From Nitrospinae bacterium RIFCSPLOWO2_12_FULL_45_22 (GTDB lineage: Bacteria; 2-12-FULL-45-22): 12,835 nt of DNA. The notes below the pieces were generated by a model, which did not search any database, had not been told where the DNA came from, and worked only from the letters and a program-made list of their open reading frames with translations. Where the stretch lies: NCBI GenBank assembly GCA_001803565.1, contig MHDQ01000290.1, positions 1-12,835 on the forward strand. The letters run 5' to 3'. Below, in pieces: positions 1 to 5,375 of the stretch (the first letter of the stretch is position 1; each line of letters opens with the position of its first letter). The position numbers were made by a program, and so were the translations under genes.

Positions 1-35
1 TTGGTATGCGCAAATAATTATGTCGCTCTGTATAG

Positions 36-95
36 GTTTGGTACGAGATAAAGGGAAAAAATCTATCTACTCCCCCATAATACCTCGTACCAAAC
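36..95. repeat. 12-bp perfect inverted repeat (hairpin)
   Basis: GTTTGGTACGAG at 36-47 is the exact reverse complement of CTCGTACCAAAC at 84-95, with a 36-nt spacer. There is no T-run directly after it, so a rho-independent terminator is not supported. It could be an element end or a regulatory palindrome. Confidence 0.6.
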
Positions 96-374
96 TCCCC
101 CACCCGTTATGTTGGATCATGGAGCAAGTTCTATGCCATAAAAATGGAATAGCTTAATTGGAACTGCCTCGAGGGGGCAAATGCCGTACCAATAAAGATA
201 TGGGGAATTATATTGCCAGAGAACCCGGACATTCAGGGCAACAGCTTCCGATTTTTGATCACCCAACAATGTATTACATTTTGAAAGAGATCCATCTGAT
301 GCCTTGATGGAGGCCCATATTTCTCTATTACAATTTTTAATGGTCAATTAATCCTGATTGACATGGGGGAGTTT
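92..374. repeat. Segment bounded by 11-bp inverted repeats, possible small element remnant
   Basis: AAACTCCCCCA at 92-102 and TGGGGGAGTTT at 364-374 are perfect reverse complements. A second partial copy of the left arm, ACTCCCCCAT, occurs at 69-78. The arms enclose the 76-codon minus-strand frame 117-347, which has no recognised domain. Such an arrangement could be a degenerate insertion element. No flanking target duplication was identified, so this stays tentative. Confidence 0.3.
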
Positions 375-493
375 TTTCAATAGAATGGTGTTTTGAATAG
401 TTCAGTAAGACTCTATCCCCTTTATCTGGTGATAAATCTTAGGAGGTCTAGTAGGAATTACATATTTTACAGGAATTTCGTTTTTGGACGCAC

Positions 494-508
494 ACCCACT
501 TCGTGGGT
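494..508. repeat. Short perfect hairpin upstream of the kinase gene
   Basis: ACCCAC at 494-499 pairs with GTGGGT at 503-508 around a TTC loop. It lies about 85 bp before the histidine kinase start. No U-tract follows, so it is not a canonical terminator. Confidence 0.45.
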
Positions 509-593
509 ACCCGACGCAGATTTTCAGGATTTTAAATACAAATTACGAGTCCGTGCCCGTGGTCCGTGTCCTAATGGTGCATCATAATATTAA

Positions 594-2180
594 ATGAAGA
601 TAACCATAAATAAAAAATTAATGATACTCTGTTTAAGTATAGCAGTACCTGAGGCCCTTATCCTGGGGGCTATTAGTTATCGCTCTTTACAAGAATTGGT
701 CCAGGTGAACCGTCAGTTGGAAGAGATAAGCCGGTCTCTAGAAATAACCAATCTCTTAGGCAGGACTATTAATCAAACTATTATACCCATCAGCAGTTAC
801 TTGATGAGTGGTGACCCGCAGGAGCAGCAACGTTTTCAGAAATTAAAGGAAGTAATTAGAAGAAACCTGGCTTTGTGTCACAATGGCCAATGCCATAGTA
901 GCACCAAACAACCCGCTGAGATGGTCAAGGTTATCCAACCAATAATTAAGGAGGTAGATGAAAAATCGAGGACCATCTTTGCCCTTTCGTATCCCTTGCA
1001 GGATAATTTAAGCGGGCCCTTAATAAAGGGCATAGAAGAGCTGGCCGGGAGGGCAGATATTTTATTAGGCAGGATGTCAGCCGCTCTTCTTATACGGGTA
1101 GAAGAATTAAGGCAACGGTCCCAGAAAATCAGCCAAAAAAACCTGAACGCTATCCTGATAGCTATGGCAGTATTAGTGGCCCTGGCTGCCCTGGTCTCTC
1201 ATTACATCTCGCGCCGGCTTACCTATCCCTTGTATCAGCTTCTATTTGGTATCCAGAAGGTAGTTAAAGGGGACCTGGACCAGCGTATAGAGGTAAAGGT
1301 AAAGGACGAGATTGGGGAATTGACATATTCTTTTAATCATATGGTTAAAGAGTTAAAGACTTACCGGGATAGCTATGAGGAATATAGGAGGTCATTAGAA
1401 CAAGAGGTAAAAGAAAAGAGCGATGAGTTGCGTCAAACCGAGGCCTTTCTTATTCAATCGGATAAATTGGCCTCCATCGGGCTGTTGGCCAGTGGGGTGG
1501 CCCATGAGCTTAATAATCCCTTAACCAGTATCTTGATGAATGTTAATTTACTAATGGAGACTACCTATAAAGATACCGAGTTGCATAGAGAATTACAAAA
1601 GATTGATGAAGACGGCTCTCGGTGCAAGAAGATAGTAGAAGACCTATTAAGCTTCGCGCGCCAGAATAAGGAGATGAACCGCAATAATAATATAGAAAAG
1701 GGTTGTTTTGAGGTAAATAAATCTCTGGAGAAGACCCTTTCTTTTATCCAACCTGAGATCTTACGACGAGATATAAAGATTGATTTAGACCTGGCCCCCG
1801 AGATTCCCTCCTGTATCGGTGATGAAAAGTATATCCAGCAAGTCTTTATAAATATTATCCTTAATGCCATCCAATCAATAGAGAAGAGGGGTAAAATAAA
1901 TACCTCAACTTCATTCTCTCGCCCGGATAATGGGGTGGAGATAATCATTAAAGATAACGGTCCGGGCATACCTAAAGAACACCGAGATAAGCTCTTTGAT
2001 CCCTTCTTTACCACCAAGCCTGAAGGGACTGGCCTCGGTTTATCCATCTGTTATGGAATCATCAGCCGGTATGGAGGCGCGATAGAAATTGAGAGCCTTA
2101 CCCGGGAGGAGATAAGCCCAGAAATGGAGAATGTCGCTCCCGGCACGACAGTTAAGCTGACCCTGCCGGCAGTAAAGTAG
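594..2180 (+). CDS. Membrane sensor histidine kinase with HAMP domain and candidate haem c site in the sensor region
   Basis: Sensor kinase of the NtrB/ZraS-like type (528 aa), which would autophosphorylate and pass phosphate to the response regulator encoded next. Visible architecture: N-terminal membrane helix (about residues 8-28), periplasmic helical sensor region (about 29-184), second membrane helix (about 185-206), HAMP linker (about 207-258), coiled coil, then the dimerisation domain with the phospho-acceptor His304 in GVAHELNNPL. The ATPase domain shows the N box (Asn424), G1 DNGPGIP (454-460), F box LFDPFFTT (467-474) and G2 GTGLGLS (478-484), so catalysis should be intact. Unusually, the sensor region carries CHNGQCH (95-101), a CX4CH motif that could bind haem c covalently. 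The start has no obvious Shine-Dalgarno site; ATG 621 is an alternative, but it would shorten the N-terminus just before the first helix. The family call is firm; the signal is inferred. Confidence 0.93.
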   Translation: MKITINKKLMILCLSIAVPEALILGAISYRSLQELVQVNRQLEEISRSLEITNLLGRTINQTIIPISSYLMSGDPQEQQRFQKLKEVIRRNLALCHNGQCHSSTKQPAEMVKVIQPIIKEVDEKSRTIFALSYPLQDNLSGPLIKGIEELAGRADILLGRMSAALLIRVEELRQRSQKISQKNLNAILIAMAVLVALAALVSHYISRRLTYPLYQLLFGIQKVVKGDLDQRIEVKVKDEIGELTYSFNHMVKELKTYRDSYEEYRRSLEQEVKEKSDELRQTEAFLIQSDKLASIGLLASGVAHELNNPLTSILMNVNLLMETTYKDTELHRELQKIDEDGSRCKKIVEDLLSFARQNKEMNRNNNIEKGCFEVNKSLEKTLSFIQPEILRRDIKIDLDLAPEIPSCIGDEKYIQQVFINIILNAIQSIEKRGKINTSTSFSRPDNGVEIIIKDNGPGIPKEHRDKLFDPFFTTKPEGTGLGLSICYGIISRYGGAIEIESLTREEISPEMENVAPGTTVKLTLPAVK

Positions 2181-2267
2181 GTAATTGGGTTATTAGGTTA
2201 TTAGGGTTATAGGGAAGAGGGCGCGATCTGTATTGGCTGAAACCCGAAACCCAACTAGAGGAGTGTT
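2181..2267. repeat. Palindromic spacer between kinase and regulator genes
   Basis: TTGGGTT (2185-2191) pairs with AACCCAA (2248-2254), and GGGTT (2204-2208) with AACCC (2241-2245), giving an imperfect hairpin. Positions 2184-2203 are identical, in inverted orientation, to 10094-10113, so this spacer belongs to the same repeat family as the 10032-10153 element. The regulator's Shine-Dalgarno site (AGAGGAG, 2257-2263) lies just past the hairpin. Confidence 0.6.
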
Positions 2268-3644
2268 ATGGATAGATCAAATAACCATAAGGGCAATATT
2301 CTGGTGGTAGATGATGAGATAAGAATAGGTGAGGCAATAAAAAAGGCCCTGGAGAGGAGTGGGTATCAGGTAGAGACTGCTGTTAATGGGACCCTGGCCT
2401 TAGAAAAGATGAAAGAAGCCCCCTTTGAGGTAGTCATTTGCGACCTAAAATTACCCGATATGGATGGTGTCCAATTGTTGCGCGAGATCAAAGAAAACCA
2501 ACTTGATACTACTGTGATTATGGTAACTGGATATGCCACGGTCGAGTCGGCTATCTCATCTATAAAATTAGGTGCCCAGGAATACATCTGTAAGCCCTTT
2601 AAGCCAGAACAGATTAGGGCGGCAGTGAGTGAGGCATTGGAAAAGAGGGATATCCTGAGTGATGAGTTACAAGAATTATATGGCCATCAGATAATAGTAG
2701 GCAAGAGCCCCCAGATGAGAAAGGTTTTTCAAATGGCCCAAAAAGTAGCGGATAATAACTCCAATGTGCTGATTACCGGGGAGAGTGGTACTGGCAAGGA
2801 GGTGGTAGCCCGAACCACCCATGCTTTTAGCCCCAGGGCCAGTAAACCTTTTGTAACAGTTAATTGTGCTGCTATCCCGGAGACATTACTGGAAAGCGAG
2901 CTTTTCGGCCACCGGAAAGGGGCCTTTACCGGAGCTACTTACAGCCGTAAAGGGAGCTTCGAGTTGGCCCATGGTGGGACTATTTTTTTAGATGAAATTG
3001 GGGAAATGAAGGTAGACATGCAGGCTAAAATCCTTAGGGTCCTGGATGAACGTAAGGTAAAAAGGGTGGGGGCAGAAGAGACTATTGGCATTGATGTGCG
3101 CGTTATTGCGGCTAGCAATAAAAATTTGGAAGAAGAGATGCGATCGGGCAATTTCAGAGAAGACCTCTTCTATCGCTTAAATGTGATCCAGATAGCCATC
3201 CCTCCTTTGCGGGAACATAAAGAAGATATCTCTATCCTTGCTCATTATTTCCTTAAAGTTTATCAGGAAGAGATGAAGAAAAAAATAAATGGATTTTCTG
3301 AGGAAGTGATGAACTCCCTGCTGGCTTATGACTGGCCAGGAAATATTAGGGAATTAAAGAATGCTATTGAGAGGGCAGCTATCCTGGTGGAAAAAAATTC
3401 TCCCCTTAGAAAAAGCCACTTTCCTCACCAGATCCAACTCCTAAGTCCCAGCCGGTGCGCAAAAAGGGAGGGGAAAGAAGGGGGTCTAAAGACTATAGCC
3501 CCCCTGAAAGATATGGAGATCAAATATATTGAAGAGGTCATGGAGATGTGCAGAGGTAATAAAACAAAAGCGGCAAGGCTGCTGGGTATTACACCGGTAA
3601 CTATCTGGCGAAAGTTAAGTAAAGGATTGCACTCAGATCGATAG
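2268..3644 (+). CDS. Sigma-54-dependent response regulator, NtrC family
   Basis: Transcriptional activator that opens sigma-54 promoters using ATP once phosphorylated (458 aa, the usual length for an NtrC/ZraR/AtoC-type protein). Domains in order: receiver (about 9-125) with the acidic pair Asp15-Asp16, phospho-acceptor Asp59 and Lys109; AAA+ domain (about 142-375) with Walker A GESGTGKE (171-178), the sigma-54 contact loop GAFTGA (218-223) and Walker B GTIFLDEIGEM; C-terminal Fis-type helix-turn-helix around NKTKAARLLGITPVTIWRK. All key residues are present. ATG 2268 has the Shine-Dalgarno AGAGGAG 5 nt upstream. It is presumably co-transcribed with and phosphorylated by the preceding kinase. 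The nearest visible target is the -24/-12 promoter at 4006-4021, about 360 bp past its stop codon, which points to control of the respiratory operon on the right (inference). Confidence 0.95.
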   Translation: MDRSNNHKGNILVVDDEIRIGEAIKKALERSGYQVETAVNGTLALEKMKEAPFEVVICDLKLPDMDGVQLLREIKENQLDTTVIMVTGYATVESAISSIKLGAQEYICKPFKPEQIRAAVSEALEKRDILSDELQELYGHQIIVGKSPQMRKVFQMAQKVADNNSNVLITGESGTGKEVVARTTHAFSPRASKPFVTVNCAAIPETLLESELFGHRKGAFTGATYSRKGSFELAHGGTIFLDEIGEMKVDMQAKILRVLDERKVKRVGAEETIGIDVRVIAASNKNLEEEMRSGNFREDLFYRLNVIQIAIPPLREHKEDISILAHYFLKVYQEEMKKKINGFSEEVMNSLLAYDWPGNIRELKNAIERAAILVEKNSPLRKSHFPHQIQLLSPSRCAKREGKEGGLKTIAPLKDMEIKYIEEVMEMCRGNKTKAARLLGITPVTIWRKLSKGLHSDR

Positions 3645-3660
3645 CCCCTTGTTCTTATAA

Positions 3661-3680
3661 TTAACCGAACATCGGATTAA
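3661..3680. repeat. Weak hairpin after the regulator gene
   Basis: TTAACCGA, an ACA loop and TCGGATTAA form a stem with one bulged base, 17 bp past the regulator stop codon. The following bases are not a T-tract, so any terminator role is doubtful. Confidence 0.25.
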
Positions 3681-3741
3681 CAGAGTACCCCCATTAAAAA
3701 ATGTAATGGAATAAAGAGCCAAAAACCCTACTACTGGCACT

Positions 3742-3871
3742 AATCCGAAAAATGCGTATATGCTCTCAAATAGTTGTAGGGCAAGGCTTCAGCCTTGCAT
3801 GAAATATTTGCCGAAGCAAGCTTAAAGGCTTGCCCTACCTGAGTTTGAAAAGAGAATTGCATTTTTCGGGT
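3742..3871. repeat. 130-bp palindromic MITE-like element, copy 1
   Basis: This is a long imperfect palindrome. The outer arms are AATCCGAAAAATGC (from 3742) and GCATTTTTCGGGT (to 3871). The inner arms contain GTAGGGCAAGGC and its near reverse complement GGCTTGCCCTAC. Two small hairpins, GCAAGGC-TTCA-GCCTTGC and GCAAGC-N6-GCTTGC, sit near the centre. It is about 96% identical (5 differences in 130) to copy 2 at 4059-4188, and no transposase is encoded. It looks like a non-autonomous mobile or REP-type element. Confidence 0.85.
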
Positions 3872-3900
3872 TAATATCCTTACAAAACTTAACCGCAATA

Positions 3901-3918
3901 TTCCCCACATTCCCCACC
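3901..3918. promoter_or_regulatory. Tandem 9-bp direct repeat upstream of the sigma-54 promoter
   Basis: TTCCCCACA and TTCCCCACC follow each other directly (8 of 9 identical), about 90-105 bp upstream of the -24 element. That is the usual distance for an enhancer bound by an NtrC-type activator. Activator sites are more often inverted repeats, so this is only a candidate. Confidence 0.2.
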
Positions 3919-3957
3919 AAAAAGCTTAAAAAATAATAATCTCTTATCGTTTTTGCC

Positions 3958-4010
3958 TGCCAAGGGGTCAAAGTGGGTTCTTCATTCGCCATAAGAATAA
4001 GTCCTTGGCA
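3958..4010. promoter_or_regulatory. 8-bp inverted repeat overlapping the -24 element
   Basis: TGCCAAGG at 3958-3965 is the exact reverse complement of CCTTGGCA at 4003-4010, and the right arm covers most of the -24 TGGCAT. It could be an operator or a chance palindrome. A protein bridging both arms would compete with sigma-54 polymerase. Confidence 0.25.
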
Positions 4011-4021
4011 TAAAAATTGCT
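4006..4021 (+). promoter_or_regulatory. Sigma-54 (-24/-12) promoter for the cupin/cytochrome operon
   Basis: TGGCAT (4006-4011), five A residues, then TTGCT (4017-4021) matches the sigma-54 consensus TGGCAY-N5-TTGCW, with the invariant GG and GC separated by exactly 10 nt. Transcription would start near 4032 and run right into the cupin gene at 4209 and probably the cytochrome operon. The leader would contain the whole second palindromic element (4059-4188). A sigma-54 activator gene lies immediately upstream, which strengthens the call. Confidence 0.8.
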
Positions 4022-4058
4022 CTTGTTAGGTAGAATATTTTTCTACTACACCATGTTG

Positions 4059-4188
4059 AATCCGAAAAATGCGTATATGCTCTCAAATAGTTGTAGGGCA
4101 AAGATTCAGCCTTGCATGAAATATTTGCCGAAGCAAGCCTGAAGGCTTGCCCTACCTGAGTTTGAAAAAAGAATTGCATTTTTCGGGT
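4059..4188. repeat. 130-bp palindromic MITE-like element, copy 2
   Basis: Same element as 3742-3871, in the same orientation and 317 bp further right. The right internal hairpin is a better pair here (GCAAGCC-TGAA-GGCTTGC), while the left one is weakened by two changes. It lies between the sigma-54 start point (about 4032) and the cupin Shine-Dalgarno site (4195-4199), so the mRNA leader should fold into a long hairpin. Confidence 0.85.
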
Positions 4189-4208
4189 GAAGATAAGGAC
4201 GAATAAAG

Positions 4209-4571
4209 GTGTCCAATATTAGAGTAATAGAAAATGGGGCCTCTTTAGTAGCCATCCAAAAAACCGGTTTAACTATAAAATGGATTTTTAAAAATGAATT
4301 CCTGGAGATATTAACTTTAGAGATGGGCCCAAGGACCTTATTAGAAGAGCCCTATATTTGCCAATATCAGGGTATCCATCACATTCTTGATGGAGAATTA
4401 ATATTTGAAACAGCAAGGGAATCTTATCAGGTTAAGAAAGGGGATATTATTTGGTGGGGCTCTGGTCCGTCTTTTAGAATAAAGAACCCCAATAATTTTA
4501 AAGGAATTATTTATACCTTACTTCTTAAGCCTGAATCTTGCACAAATGCCAGTGGTAGCCAGCTACATTGA
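4209..4571 (+). CDS. Small single-domain cupin protein
   Basis: Cytoplasmic protein of 120 aa with one predicted beta-barrel cupin domain. The central stretch runs GIHHILDGELIF (55-66), then YQVKKGDIIWWGSGPSF (73-89), which follows the cupin_2 pattern 'xVLxGExxF...L..GD.i..p.g.pH'. The usual last metal-ligand histidine is replaced (GPSF instead of G-P-H-like), and only the HH pair at 57-58 remains. It may therefore bind a ligand without metal or act as a small sensor. The start is GTG 4209, with AAGGA at 4195-4199 placed 9 nt upstream. It is the first gene after the sigma-54 promoter. Its DNA is visibly more AT-rich than the cytochrome genes that follow. Its role in the respiratory operon is unknown. 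Confidence 0.75.
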   Translation: MSNIRVIENGASLVAIQKTGLTIKWIFKNEFLEILTLEMGPRTLLEEPYICQYQGIHHILDGELIFETARESYQVKKGDIIWWGSGPSFRIKNPNNFKGIIYTLLLKPESCTNASGSQLH

Positions 4572-4653
4572 CAAAAATATGATTTATATTTAAACTTTAC
4601 TTCTTTTAATTTAATAGTATAGGAATTTTCATTTTAATAATGCGGTTTTGTGG

Positions 4654-4678
4654 TAGTCGCAGGCTTTAGCCGGCGCTA
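4654..4678. repeat. Short REP-like hairpin
   Basis: TAGTCGCAGGCT, TT and AGCCGGCGCTA form an imperfect stem around GGCT-TT-AGCC, 22 bp before the pentahaem cytochrome start. The GGCTTxAGCC core resembles the small hairpins inside the 3742 and 4059 elements, but the flanks differ. Confidence 0.45.
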
Positions 4679-4700
4679 ATTTAAAAAGGGATAATTGGAT

Positions 4701-5201
4701 ATGCCGAAGAAGATCATCTTTAGTCTATATCTAGTTTTGGTCATTGGGGCAGTAGTTGTCTACTGGTCGAAGATCGGAGAGCCCAACATAAAACAGCCTA
4801 TACAATTTAACCATTTAAAGCACAAAGAAGTAGCTGATTGTGAAACCTGCCATAAATATATTAAGGAGCAAGCTTTTGCTAGCTTGCCGGTTAAAGAGGA
4901 TTGTGCGGCCTGTCATGAGAGTCCTATTACCGATAGCCCGGAGGAGAAAAAACTCCTGGATTTTATTGAAAAGGGAAAGAACATTTCGTGGGCTCGCCTC
5001 TATGAGTTACCTCCTCATGTCTATTTTTCCCACAAGAGGCACGTGACCATTGGTGATTTAGAATGCAAGTCGTGTCATGGTTATATGGCAGACCAGCAAA
5101 GCCCACCCAAAAAACCCTTAGTAGCCCTTATGATGGATGATTGCATCGCGTGCCATAGGAGCGCCGGTATTAAAACAGATTGCATAGCTTGTCACCGATA
5201 A
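4701..5201 (+). CDS. Membrane-anchored pentahaem cytochrome c (ActA/QrcA-like position)
   Basis: Periplasmic electron-transfer subunit of 166 aa. An N-terminal uncleaved-looking membrane helix (about 5-22) is followed by five haem-binding motifs: CETCH (47-51), CAACH (68-72), CKSCH (122-126), CIACH (148-152) and CIACH (161-165). Two matching segments, FNHLKHKEVADCETCH and FSHKRHVTIGDLECKSCH, supply histidines for bis-His ligation and suggest an internal duplication of a cytochrome c7-type unit. ATG 4701 is preferred over the in-frame TTG 4695 because AAAGGG (4685-4690) lies 10 nt before the ATG but only 4 nt before the TTG. A one-helix pentahaem cytochrome directly before MopB, ferredoxin and NrfD genes is the arrangement of ActA in alternative complex III; QrcA of Qrc is the other relative. 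The assignment to a complex rests on context. Confidence 0.9.
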   Translation: MPKKIIFSLYLVLVIGAVVVYWSKIGEPNIKQPIQFNHLKHKEVADCETCHKYIKEQAFASLPVKEDCAACHESPITDSPEEKKLLDFIEKGKNISWARLYELPPHVYFSHKRHVTIGDLECKSCHGYMADQQSPPKKPLVALMMDDCIACHRSAGIKTDCIACHR

Positions 5202-5206
5202 ACAAG

Positions 5207-5365
5207 TTCAATGCAAAATGCAAAATTAACAATTAGCATTTCAAAATAATAGAGGCAAGGGGCAATAGGCAATGGGTTATGAATTCTCTATTTGCTCCCC
5301 ATTGCCTATAGCCTCTCGCCTAACATTGTTAATTGTTAATTTTGCATTGTTAATTTTGCAATGAA
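5207..5365. repeat. Palindromic MITE-like element of the TTCAATGCAAAAT family, copy 1 (with nested palindrome)
   Basis: It begins TTCAATGCAAAATGCAAAAT 5 bp after the cytochrome stop codon and ends TTTTGCAATGAA just before the next gene's Shine-Dalgarno site. The two ends are near reverse complements. Compared with copy 2 (7823-7913), it carries about 70 bp of extra central sequence that is itself a palindrome: GGCAATAGGCAATGGG (5261-5276) against CCCATTGCCTATAGCC (5298-5313), with one mismatch. This looks like one palindrome inserted in another. No coding capacity is seen. Confidence 0.75.
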
Positions 5366-5375
5366 GGGAAGATGA

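Larger units (their letters stand above)
1..593. other. Non-coding or unrecognised left flank with inverted repeats
   Basis: I see no gene here that I can support. Two open frames exist, 117-347 on the minus strand (TTG start, 76 codons) and 393-587 on the plus strand (TTG start, 64 codons). Neither has a convincing Shine-Dalgarno site or a recognisable domain. The region instead holds several inverted repeats, listed separately, and is AT-rich. No clear sigma-70 promoter for the downstream kinase gene could be defined. Confidence 0.5.

Noticed and set aside
117-347. Minus-strand open frame of 76 codons
   Set aside because: It starts with TTG right after a stop codon, has no good ribosome site and no recognisable domain; it is mentioned only as part of the inverted-repeat segment.
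393-587. Plus-strand open frame of 64 codons before the kinase gene
   Set aside because: It needs a TTG start without a Shine-Dalgarno site, passes through a perfect hairpin (494-508), and its basic, low-complexity translation resembles translated repeat DNA.
3702-3730. Possible rho-independent terminator after the regulator gene
   Set aside because: CCATTA/TAATGG is a weak 6-bp AT-rich stem with no T-tract after it.
3742-4188. CRISPR-like repeat pair
   Set aside because: There are only two 130-bp palindromic units, one 187-bp non-repeated interval and no cas genes; a MITE/REP-like element explains them better.
4596-4623. Sigma-70-like promoter (TTTACT, 16-nt spacer, TATAGG) before the pentahaem cytochrome
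   Set aside because: Both boxes are weak matches in very AT-rich DNA, where such matches are expected by chance. A second promoter here is possible but not supported.
4695-4700. TTG start for the pentahaem cytochrome
   Set aside because: The AAAGGG site is only 4 nt from TTG 4695 but 10 nt from ATG 4701, so the ATG was chosen.
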